Part shown: piece after piece, positions 24,205-31,008 of the stretch
How the letters are laid out: every line of letters starts with the position of its first letter
Position numbering within the stretch: position 1 is the first letter of the stretch
Source of the DNA: Corynebacterium sp.
GTDB taxonomy: Bacteria > Actinomycetota > Actinomycetes > Mycobacteriales > Mycobacteriaceae
Reading direction: 5' to 3'
Length of the DNA: 52,155 bases
Assembly (NCBI RefSeq): GCF_030152825.1
Contig: NZ_JASLIP010000004.1
Coordinates: 1-52,155, forward strand
Notes under the pieces: model-generated
What the model was told of the DNA's origin: nothing
The model's database searches: none
The model's input: only the letters and a program-made list of their open reading frames with translations
Position numbers and translations under genes: made by a program

Positions 24205-25752
24205 ATGCCACTGACTTTGAACGCATTGTTGGCCGATAGCGCCCACGATGTTGCTCAGGGGCGCACCGCCTGGCGGCAGATGAGTGAATTCGCCCGCTTC
24301 CACTGGCTCGCCACCGCCGAGGACGTCAGCCCCGAGCTCGTCGGTGAGTTCTACTTCCTGCGCGCCGGCGCCGCGGATGTGATGGGCATGACCGACGAGG
24401 CCATCGCCGCGCTCAGTGAACTCAACGCCTGGGCGGATAGCCGCGGGGACCATGCCTTGAAGCTCGTCGGCAAGGCTCACCTGGCATTCCATGCGCTCAA
24501 CCAGGACGAACCCTCCGTGTACCCGCTCGGTGAGCCCGAGGACCGCCTGCGCGCTTTACTCGAGGATTTTCATGCCTGGCGCCCCACCCCGGATTCCCCC
24601 ACCGTTGGCGAGGAGCCAACCATTCGTGGTGAAAGCATTGACCGCCCCGATGCGGTGAAGCTCGCCACCGCCGCCACGACGGCATACTCGGTCGCCGTGA
24701 ATGTCAGCGAGCAGCTGGCAGAGGTTTTCGCTGGGCTGGTGCGCCGCTTCGGCACCGCCTACCCCACCGAGGCTGACCGCTTGCTCTGGTACGCCCAGCG
24801 GCACTGGTTCTCCGGCCGCAAGCAGCAGGCCTATGCCCTGGCCAGCGAGGTGCTGAGCAGCCCAGGCACCACCTCGGTTTCCCGCTTCGACGCCCACGAC
24901 ATGCTGGGGCACTTCGCCCTGCTGGAAAGCGATGAGGCGGGCGTGGCTGAGCACTGGGCACGCTGCGTGGAGCTGGCCCGCATCATGGACGCCCCGGTTA
25001 TCGCGATGCGTCACGCGGAGCTCACCGCCCGAGTGTACTTCTCCCAGGACCGCGCGGGAGAGGCCTGGCAGCTCTCCCACGACATGGTCACCTGGGTCGA
25101 CGGCGTCCCCGTCGGCCCCATCCTGCTGGATTTGCAGGAGGTCATCGCCCAGTCCGCCTTCGAAAACAACCTCTTCGAGGAGGCCTGGGACACCGCGCGG
25201 TCGGTGATCCACTGGTCGGAGATGACCCCCAATGACCAGCGCACCGCCTCCTGCTACGCGATCGCCACCTTCGCTGGCCTGCGCCTGGGGCTGGCCGAAG
25301 AGGTCTTCGATCTCCAGCACCGCCGGGCGGAGTTGTTGAAGGCATCCGGACGGCTGCTGGATGCCGCCGAGGTCTTCCAGACCCTGGCCTACCTCGACGA
25401 GGACGCCGCGACCGCTTACCTCCGCCGCTCCTGGGAGCTGATCGAGGCCAGCCAGGAGGAGGGCAAGGAGTGGCACGTCGCCGAGTGGCTGCTCACGATG
25501 GCCCAGTTCGCCGAGGGCGGGGCGGCCGTGGACTTCGCGTGCCGGGCGACCAGCGCCTTCGAGCAGTTGGGGCACCCGGTCAAAGAGGCCTTCGCGCTGC
25601 TGGCGGAGGCTCGCGCCCAGCTGGCGATGGGGGAAACTGACCTGGCGCGGCAGGCCTACGCCCAGGCGAACGTGGCCATGCCCGCGGAATTCGCGCGCCC
25701 CGCAGAGCTCGATGCGGTATTTGCGCAGGTCAAAGAGGAGCTCGGCGGCTAG
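24205..25752 (+). CDS. TPR-like helical-repeat protein, function unknown
   Basis: 515 residues, soluble and almost wholly helical. Several 34-residue-like helix pairs are visible (for example WFSGRKQQAYALASEVL, LGLAEEVFDLQHRRAELLKASGRLLDAAEVF and LAMGETDLARQAYAQA), typical of degenerate TPR repeats, so a protein-binding scaffold is likely. No catalytic motif or signal peptide. The ATG at 24205 has GGAGG at a 10-base spacer; an earlier ATG at 24198 is out of frame. It is divergent from hisD, and its stop shares the palindrome CTAG with the stop of the convergent membrane gene. Confidence 0.75.
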   Translation: MPLTLNALLADSAHDVAQGRTAWRQMSEFARFHWLATAEDVSPELVGEFYFLRAGAADVMGMTDEAIAALSELNAWADSRGDHALKLVGKAHLAFHALNQDEPSVYPLGEPEDRLRALLEDFHAWRPTPDSPTVGEEPTIRGESIDRPDAVKLATAATTAYSVAVNVSEQLAEVFAGLVRRFGTAYPTEADRLLWYAQRHWFSGRKQQAYALASEVLSSPGTTSVSRFDAHDMLGHFALLESDEAGVAEHWARCVELARIMDAPVIAMRHAELTARVYFSQDRAGEAWQLSHDMVTWVDGVPVGPILLDLQEVIAQSAFENNLFEEAWDTARSVIHWSEMTPNDQRTASCYAIATFAGLRLGLAEEVFDLQHRRAELLKASGRLLDAAEVFQTLAYLDEDAATAYLRRSWELIEASQEEGKEWHVAEWLLTMAQFAEGGAAVDFACRATSAFEQLGHPVKEAFALLAEARAQLAMGETDLARQAYAQANVAMPAEFARPAELDAVFAQVKEELGG

Positions 25753-26273
25753 TTCTCGGCCGAAGCCGCACTATCGCTGAAGGTCTCGCTGTCGCTCATC
25801 ACAGACGCGCACCAGTAGAAGACCAGCGCGATGGTCATCGGCAGCAGCAGCGCGGTCAGCGAGATGTCGGCGCTGGCCAAGTGGATCACATCCCCCGGGG
25901 CGGGGTGCTCCTCGGGCGGGCTATTCATCCAGCTGGTGATCCGCGCCCCGATCGCAAAGGCCCACCAGGTGCCGGAGAACACCACGAGCGTGGTCCAGAT
26001 CATCATGGCCGGTCCGCGTGGTTTGGTGAGGAAAGACCAGCCGGCAACGGCGAAGGCCAGCAGGCCGGTGACGATGACGAAGCACGCAAAGCCCACGAAG
26101 CTGGCGTCCTCGGTGCCGGGCACAGGGTCGAGCGCACCGTTGGCGGTCACCTCGACGTCGACAGTCGGGTGCCACAGCCCCCACAGCACACCGACAACGC
26201 CGTAGGCCAGCATCGCGAAGAGGAATACCGCCGAGACCGGCTGCGCCTTGCGTGCGATGCTAGCTAGCCGCAA
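25749..26273 (-). CDS. Four-helix membrane protein, function unknown (DUF2567-like)
   Basis: 174 residues. Four hydrophobic segments are seen (near 14-32, 58-78, 90-107 and 135-155), with an extracellular-looking loop after the first helix (HPTVDVEVTANGALDPVPGTEDASF). This layout resembles the short mycobacterial/corynebacterial DUF2567-type membrane proteins, but I am not certain of the family. The frame opens with a TTG that overlaps the end of the lipoprotein gene by 10 bases; no ATG or GTG exists before the first helix. Probably co-transcribed with the lipoprotein. Confidence 0.65.
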   Translation of the reverse strand: MRLASIARKAQPVSAVFLFAMLAYGVVGVLWGLWHPTVDVEVTANGALDPVPGTEDASFVGFACFVIVTGLLAFAVAGWSFLTKPRGPAMMIWTTLVVFSGTWWAFAIGARITSWMNSPPEEHPAPGDVIHLASADISLTALLLPMTIALVFYWCASVMSDSETFSDSAASAEN

Positions 26274-26941
26274 AACTTCCAGCGCCCGCCTTCCTTAACC
26301 AAGTCAATCGGCGCCGGCTGGGCCTGGCCCTGTGCGCTTGCGGTGGTCTCGACGCGCGCGGTGTTGCCGTTGACCTGCACGCTGTTGATGCTGTCGATGC
26401 GCGGGATCAGGTTCAGGCCGGTCCCGGCGAGGTTGTTCGCTGCCTCGTCGAAGGCGCCGTCGCCGACCTCGTTGCGGACGCGCTGGCAGGCGTTGTCACG
26501 GCGGTAGTTCATATAGGCGTGCGGGTTATTGACGTGGGCGTTCATGCCCATGACGAGGTCGCGGATCTCCTTCTCGTCGTTCCCCGCGTTGCCCTGGGCC
26601 GGGGCGCCGCCCTGCTCCTTGGGCTGCTCCTGCTGGGCCTGCTTGGCGGCCTCTGCCTTCTTGGCCTCTGCCTGCTTCTTCTCGGCTTCCGCCTTCTTCT
26701 CTTCCTCCGCCTTCTTCTTTTCGGCGGCCTTCTTTTCCTCAGCCTTCTTTTCTTCGGCCTTCTTCTTGTCCTTGTCCTTGTCCTCGGACTTCTTCGCGTC
26801 GGCCTGCGAGGTGGTGGTCGAGGTGGACTTCTCATCCTTCGACGCTTCCTCTTCCTTCGAGCAAGCGGACAGGACGAGCCCTGCGGCCAGGCACACCGCG
26901 AGGGCGCGCCGTCCAGAGCTGGAAACTGCTGAGATCTTCAT
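26264..26941 (-). CDS. Secreted lipoprotein with long Lys/Glu/Ala helix and C-terminal domain
   Basis: 225 residues. Signal peptide with lipobox LSAC (Cys27). Residues 30-105 are almost only K, E, A, D and Q (KKAEEKKAEEKKAAEKKKAE), predicted to be one long charged helix or coiled coil spanning the wall. A folded C-terminal domain (about 120-225) follows: EIRDLVMGMNAHVNNPHAYM ... KEGGRWKFCG, which reads like an NTF2/DUF4878-type module. Role unknown; the layout suggests a membrane-anchored stalk with a terminal domain. A TAGGCT box 9 bases before the ATG hints at a leaderless start. Confidence 0.82.
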   Translation of the reverse strand: MKISAVSSSGRRALAVCLAAGLVLSACSKEEEASKDEKSTSTTTSQADAKKSEDKDKDKKKAEEKKAEEKKAAEKKKAEEEKKAEAEKKQAEAKKAEAAKQAQQEQPKEQGGAPAQGNAGNDEKEIRDLVMGMNAHVNNPHAYMNYRRDNACQRVRNEVGDGAFDEAANNLAGTGLNLIPRIDSINSVQVNGNTARVETTASAQGQAQPAPIDLVKEGGRWKFCG

Positions 26942-26950
26942 AGCTTTAGA

Positions 26951-26956
26951 AGCCTA
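26951..26956 (-). promoter_or_regulatory. Candidate -10 box (TAGGCT) for the Lys/Glu/Ala-rich lipoprotein
   Basis: TAGGCT ends 9 bases before the ATG at 26941; no Shine-Dalgarno is present. Confidence 0.4.
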
Positions 26957-26990
26957 GTCGCTCGCGTGTCCTGTGCCTAGCTCCATCGGG

Positions 26991-26996
26991 TAGCGT
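26991..26996 (+). promoter_or_regulatory. Probable -10 box (TAGCGT) of a leaderless BRCT-gene transcript
   Basis: TAGCGT followed by 7 bases and then the ATG at 27004; no Shine-Dalgarno. Confidence 0.5.
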
Positions 26997-27003
26997 CGAA
27001 GCC

Positions 27004-27789
27004 ATGACGGACTCCTCGATCACCATCACCAGCGACGGCATTCAGGTCCACCGTTCGCTGCTCGCCCGCTCCCTCTCCCCCGATCTCGCCATCGCACCGG
27101 AGCAACTGCTGGGTTGGCGCATCTCGGCGCCGACGGCCAGCTCGCCGGGGTGGTTGCACTTTTTGCTTGCTGAGGCCAGCACCAACGGCTTCATCCGGAG
27201 CTTCGACGAGGCACGCCTGAACCCCGCCACCGTGCAATTCTTCCCCGGCGAGGCAGAGATGCTGACCGAGATCGACGAGCAACTTTCCCGCCTGCAGGCC
27301 GGTCGCGACGTCGACGTCGCGACCATCGAGGCAACAGACTGGACGGCCTCTTTCGAGTCGGACGCCCCAGCGGCGGAGAACTCCGCAGCACCAGCGGCCG
27401 CGCCGGCGTCGTCGTCGACAAAGAAGACAGAGAAGAAGAGCGGTGGGAAGGGCGGCAACCGGCGAGCACCCTGGGACCGGGTGGCCACGCCAGACAAGGT
27501 GCCGGAGCAGAACACGGAGGCGGACGTGGACGGCCCCGTGTTCGGCGAGACGGTCGTTATCACCGGGGACGTGGAGCCCTACTCCAAGGGTGAGGTCTGG
27601 GACATGCTGGCCGATGCCGGCGCCATCGTCGCGAAGAACGTGACGAAGAAGACCACGCTGCTGATCGTCGGCGAGTGGGCGACGGTGACCAGCAAGGAGA
27701 AGCGCGCGCGGGAGCTGCAGGAACAGGGCCAGGAGCTGGCGATCTGGACCTTCGAGGAGCTGCTTCAGAAGCTGGGTGTGGAGGGCTAG
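27004..27789 (+). CDS. BRCT-domain protein
   Basis: 261 residues in three parts: an N-terminal domain of about 115 residues with no recognised family, a low-complexity Ala/Ser/Lys/Gly linker (about 120-150), and a C-terminal BRCT domain (about 178-258). The BRCT is shown by VVITGDVEPYSKGEVWDMLADAGAIV, the Lys/Thr-rich KNVTKKTTLLIVGE and the final IWTFEELLQKLG, like the BRCT of NAD-dependent DNA ligase. Such domains bind DNA ends, phosphopeptides or partner proteins, so a role in DNA repair or signalling is possible but unproven. Confidence 0.8.
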   Translation: MTDSSITITSDGIQVHRSLLARSLSPDLAIAPEQLLGWRISAPTASSPGWLHFLLAEASTNGFIRSFDEARLNPATVQFFPGEAEMLTEIDEQLSRLQAGRDVDVATIEATDWTASFESDAPAAENSAAPAAAPASSSTKKTEKKSGGKGGNRRAPWDRVATPDKVPEQNTEADVDGPVFGETVVITGDVEPYSKGEVWDMLADAGAIVAKNVTKKTTLLIVGEWATVTSKEKRARELQEQGQELAIWTFEELLQKLGVEG

Positions 27790-27882
27790 CTCCCCGGCGC
27801 GGTGGGTGGCTCCCGAAAGAATTTTTTGGGTTTTCCGCCGTTTCCGGGAACCAAATGGGCTCCCGCGTTGTCTAACACTGTC

Positions 27883-28449
27883 ATGACGAGCACAGTGACA
27901 ACGCACGGAACCAGGACCACGATCGCGGCTGCCACGGAGGTGGCCACGCAGTGCACGGCGGGGTCGACGGGCCCTGCGAGCAACAGCCTGCCCGGGGTGG
28001 CTCGGCTAACCCGCCTGCCGGAGGCCTGCTATAGCCGCCCGGTGCGGGTGCCCGTGGGGTCCGGCTTCACCGCGGAGCTCCCGGAGTTCTCGGAGAAGGA
28101 TTATCACACGCTCCTGCAGCTGTGGGGTGAGACCGCAGACAGCATCAGCGAGGTGGTGGGCGAAGCCGGCGAGGCCTACCGTGTCCACCGCCTCGATTCC
28201 CGGGATTATGGCTGGGTGGAGCTCACCGGTTCCGCGGGCGCCCCGCCGCCTACCGCGATGCTGACCCACCCGAGGCTGGCTCAGGGGCTTGCGGAGCGGA
28301 TGGAAAGGGTCTTGGACGGGGTGGCGGCGTTCTACGTTTCCGGCGAGCGGGTGCAGGTCTGCCCGCTGCCGTTGGCTATCGAGCGCCAAGACTGGCACGG
28401 CCCTTTCGACCTGCGCACTGGCTTCTGCGTGACTTTCGACTTCCTCTAG
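27883..28449 (+). CDS. Hypothetical protein (188 aa)
   Basis: Not recognised. An Ala/Thr-rich head (1-35) is followed by a soluble domain with LPEFSEKDYHTLLQLWGE, a dimer-like helix AQGLAERMERVLDGVAAFY and ends in RTGFCVTFDFL. No signal peptide or membrane segment. The ATG at 27883 is chosen; a GTG at 27802 would add 27 residues of non-coding character. No good Shine-Dalgarno or well-placed -10 is visible, so the start is uncertain. It lies 46 bases upstream of relS on the same strand. Confidence 0.6.
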   Translation: MTSTVTTHGTRTTIAAATEVATQCTAGSTGPASNSLPGVARLTRLPEACYSRPVRVPVGSGFTAELPEFSEKDYHTLLQLWGETADSISEVVGEAGEAYRVHRLDSRDYGWVELTGSAGAPPPTAMLTHPRLAQGLAERMERVLDGVAAFYVSGERVQVCPLPLAIERQDWHGPFDLRTGFCVTFDFL

Positions 28450-28482
28450 AAACCGCTCTCCCGGGACCTGCACGCGGTGGCT

Positions 28483-28488
28483 TAGACT
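28483..28488 (+). promoter_or_regulatory. Probable -10 box (TAGACT) of a leaderless relS transcript
   Basis: TAGACT followed by 7 bases and then the ATG at 28496; no Shine-Dalgarno. Confidence 0.5.
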
Positions 28489-28495
28489 CTGGGTC

Positions 28496-29488
28496 ATGGG
28501 AAGCTCCACCTCGCCAACCGCCAGCACCATCACCCAGGCGCTGAAGGACTACGACGCCTGGCTCGACCAGCACCCAGCCGCCGAGCGCGAAACGAAAGAG
28601 CTCGTCGCCGCCGCGCTCGACGACGCGGGCATCAGCTTCGACCAGGTCTCGGTGAGGTTGAAGGACCGCTCCAGCTTCGTCGCGAAGCTGAAGAACCCCA
28701 ACTACCCGGAATATCAGGACTTCGCGAGCGCCCACGACATCGTCGGCATCCGGGTGACCACCTTCCACTCCGGCGAGATCGAGCAGCTGCTCGCGGCGGT
28801 GAGCACCATCTTCGCCATCGACACCGTGGTCGATAAGGCCGCCGAAACCGCTAAGAGCGGGCGCTTCGGTTACGCCTCCCACCACGTAATCGGCTACTCA
28901 GAGCAACTCGGCCGGCGCGTGGAGGTGCAGCTGCGCACCGTGCTGCAGCACGCGTGGGCCGAGTTCGAGCACGATATGCGCTATAAGAACCCGGAGATGT
29001 CCGGCAACCCGGAGGTGGACCGGGCTTTCACGCTCGCCGCCGGGCTCATCGAGCTCGCCGACGAGCAGTTCGACAAGATCGCCCGCATCGTCGACGCCCG
29101 CACGCAGGAGCAGGACGCCACCGAGCTCGATACCCGCTCGCTGCCGGGCCTGCTCACCCGCCTGCTGGGTAGCTCTTACCCCACCTCGCGGGCGGATTAT
29201 TACGGCTGGGCGATCGCGATGCTGGCCGCCCACGGCATCACCACCGTCGCGGAGCTCAAGGAGCTGCTGGACTCGGATCGCATCGCCGCGCTCAACGAGG
29301 CGATGGCTTATCCCTTCGAGCCCGGGCAGGTGCGCCTCATCGACGACCTGCTGTTGTTCACCTACGGCCGTGACCATATCCGCCGGACCGTGCACATCGG
29401 GGAGAATATCGAGACCCGGCCGGGGCGCCTCGGCAACCGTTGGCAGCAGCTCGGCCAGCAGGTCTACTCCCCCGCTGCGCGCGACTGA
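28496..29488 (+). CDS. relS: Small alarmone synthetase, RelA/SpoT synthetase domain (RelS type)
   Basis: Predicted to make (p)ppGpp or pGpp from ATP and guanine nucleotides. 330 residues; no hydrolase (HD), TGS or ACT domains. Synthetase motifs: VRLKDRSSFVAKLK (54-66), HDIVGIRV (80-87, metal Asp81), GYASHHVIGY (125-134) and EVQLRTVLQHAWAEFEHDMRYK (143-164, shown in part) with the catalytic Glu-Gln-Arg and the His-x-x-Tyr-Lys end. The position near the his cluster and the length agree with C. glutamicum RelS. The last 150 residues are helical and outside the core; they may regulate or oligomerise. Confidence 0.88.
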   Translation: MGSSTSPTASTITQALKDYDAWLDQHPAAERETKELVAAALDDAGISFDQVSVRLKDRSSFVAKLKNPNYPEYQDFASAHDIVGIRVTTFHSGEIEQLLAAVSTIFAIDTVVDKAAETAKSGRFGYASHHVIGYSEQLGRRVEVQLRTVLQHAWAEFEHDMRYKNPEMSGNPEVDRAFTLAAGLIELADEQFDKIARIVDARTQEQDATELDTRSLPGLLTRLLGSSYPTSRADYYGWAIAMLAAHGITTVAELKELLDSDRIAALNEAMAYPFEPGQVRLIDDLLLFTYGRDHIRRTVHIGENIETRPGRLGNRWQQLGQQVYSPAARD

Positions 29489-29500
29489 GCGCGCTGATTC

Positions 29501-29548
29501 CGCCCAGTTGTTGCCACTGGGCGTCTACGCCCAGCGGTGATCCCCGCT
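29501..29548. terminator. Pair of hairpins between convergent relS and the S4 gene
   Basis: CGCCCAGT (29501-29508) pairs with ACTGGGCG (29516-29523) around a 7-base loop. Directly after, AGCGG (29533-29537) pairs with CCGCT (29544-29548). No long U-run, as is common for actinobacterial terminators. Confidence 0.6.
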
Positions 29549-29585
29549 AGCTTGAGCGCCGCGGCTCGCCTCAGCGCAGCTACAT

Positions 29586-29954
29586 TCAGCGGCGCCGCTG
29601 GTTGCGCATGAACTTATCCAGCTCGCGGCGCTCCTTCTTAGTTGGGCGCCCGGCCCCGGGGTCACGCCGCGGCATGGAAGCGATGATCTCCTTGGGCGGC
29701 GGTGGCGGCGAGTGGTCGATATAGGCCTTCTGCGCCACCGGCGCCCCCACCCGCTTGTGCAGCAGCTCCGTGACCTCGACGATGCGTTCTCGGTGGTTGA
29801 CCCACACCCGCACCTGGTCTCCCACGGCCACGTGCTGGGCGGGTTTGACCGATTCGCCGTTGATTTTCACATGCCCGGCGCGGCATGCGGCCGCGGCCTG
29901 CGCGCGGGTCTTGGTGAGCCGGACGGCCCAGACCCAGGCGTCGACTCGGACCAT
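29586..29954 (-). CDS. S4-domain RNA-binding protein (Hsp15-like)
   Basis: 122 residues. An N-terminal S4 domain (about 1-60): RVDAWVWAVRLTKTRAQAAAA then GHVKINGESVKPAQHVAVGDQVRV. This is the short heat-shock/ribosome-associated Hsp15 class, which in E. coli binds 50S subunits with stalled peptidyl-tRNA. The tail has a poly-proline run (SPPPPPKE) and a basic end (KKERRELDKFMRNQRRR) likely to bind RNA. GTG or ATG start at 29954, 3 bases after the small membrane gene, so the two form an operon. Confidence 0.88.
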   Translation of the reverse strand: MVRVDAWVWAVRLTKTRAQAAAACRAGHVKINGESVKPAQHVAVGDQVRVWVNHRERIVEVTELLHKRVGAPVAQKAYIDHSPPPPPKEIIASMPRRDPGAGRPTKKERRELDKFMRNQRRR

Positions 29955-29957
29955 GGT

Positions 29958-30191
29958 TTACCAGTTGTCCTTCTGGTTGATGATCTTGTTGATCTGCCAG
30001 CCGTTGTAGCCGGCGAGGATCAGGGAGATCACCAGGACGGTGATGATGAAGCCCATGCCGGCGCCGGTGAGGGCGCCCAGGAGGATGAGTCCGCCGCCGA
30101 CACCACCGGTGATCTGGATGGCCTTGGAGTGCTTGCGCACGGCGGCCTTGCGCTGGGTGATCGGGTTGTCTCCGTAGGGGCTGAGGGGCAT
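29958..30191 (-). CDS. Small two-helix membrane protein (77 aa)
   Basis: Not recognised by name. A basic N-terminal part (ITQRKAAVRKHSKAIQ) is followed by two close hydrophobic stretches (GGVGGGLILLGALTGAGMGF and ITVLVISLILAGY) and a short polar tail. GAGGAAG precedes the ATG. It sits 3 bases before the S4 gene; no function can be assigned. Confidence 0.65.
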   Translation of the reverse strand: MPLSPYGDNPITQRKAAVRKHSKAIQITGGVGGGLILLGALTGAGMGFIITVLVISLILAGYNGWQINKIINQKDNW

Positions 30192-30268
30192 GGTGCTTCT
30201 TCCTCTATCGCGTTCTTGGTGTTGTGGCCCGGGTCCTCATCGGGTCGCCGGGGTGCCTGGGAAAAGTT

Positions 30269-30955
30269 TTAGCTTCCGGTGGGTAAATCTACCCAACGTT
30301 GGCCCGCGCGGGTGGGTTCCACGCGGCCTTGGGTCCAGCTGGCCAGGTGCGTGGCTAGCGCATCGTCCCCGGCGATGAGGAAGCCCACCTTGGCGGCGTA
30401 GTCGGTCTTCAGGATCTGGTAGCCCGCGTTGCGGATCTCGGACTCCACGCGCCCGGCCTCGTCGTGGTTGAGCTCCACGCGGTAGAGCTCCAGTTGGGTG
30501 CGCGTGACCCAGGTGACCTCATCGAGCGCGGCCTTGGTGGCGTCGTGGTAGGCGCGGACCAGACCACCGGTGCCGAGCAGCACGCCGCCGAAGTAACGGA
30601 CGACCACGGCGGTGATGTCCAGTGCCCCGCTGCCGCGCAGCACCTCGAGCATGGGCTGTCCGGCGGTGCCGGCGGGCTCGCCGTCGTCGCTGGAACGCTC
30701 GATGGGCTGCGCGCCGTCCTGATGGACGAGGTATGCGCTGCAATGGTGGCGGGCGTCCGGGTAGCGGTCCCGGACCTCGTCGATGAAGGCGCGGGCTGAA
30801 GCCTCCGTGGAGGTTTGCCGCACCAGTCCGATGAAGGTGGAGCGCTTGATCTCGAGCTCCGCCTGCCACTCGTTTTCCGTCGGGCGGCGGTAGGGCTCGA
30901 GGCGGGTGAAATCTTCTGCGCCCTCCGCCTCGGGGGCCTGCTTCTTCTTGCTCAC
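30269..30955 (-). CDS. YigZ/IMPACT family protein (UPF0029)
   Basis: 228 residues, GTG start. N-terminal UPF0029 domain: EIKRSTFIGLV, the diagnostic HHCSAYLV, SSDDGEPAGTAGQPMLEVL and VVVRYFGGVLLGTGGLVRAY; then a ferredoxin-like C-terminal domain (DUF1949). Family knowledge: related to eukaryotic IMPACT, which binds the translation regulator GCN1; the bacterial role is unknown and likely tied to nucleic acid or ribosome binding. It ends the dnaE transcript unit (53 bases after dnaE). Confidence 0.9.
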   Translation of the reverse strand: MSKKKQAPEAEGAEDFTRLEPYRRPTENEWQAELEIKRSTFIGLVRQTSTEASARAFIDEVRDRYPDARHHCSAYLVHQDGAQPIERSSDDGEPAGTAGQPMLEVLRGSGALDITAVVVRYFGGVLLGTGGLVRAYHDATKAALDEVTWVTRTQLELYRVELNHDEAGRVESEIRNAGYQILKTDYAAKVGFLIAGDDALATHLASWTQGRVEPTRAGQRWVDLPTGS

Positions 30956-31008
30956 TGGGTGTTGTTTTCCTGCTCGTGGTGTTTTCTGGGCCGGGCCTAC
31001 CTGGGCTG

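Noticed and set aside
26519..26957. Leu/Phe/Ser-rich plus-strand frames opposite the K/E/A lipoprotein
   Set aside because: They are the complement of Lys/Glu codons (CTT/TTC) and look membrane-like only because of that.
27802..28449. GTG start at 27802 for the 188-aa gene
   Set aside because: The 27 added residues lie over a T-rich stretch with non-coding character; ATG 27883 preferred though unsupported by a Shine-Dalgarno.
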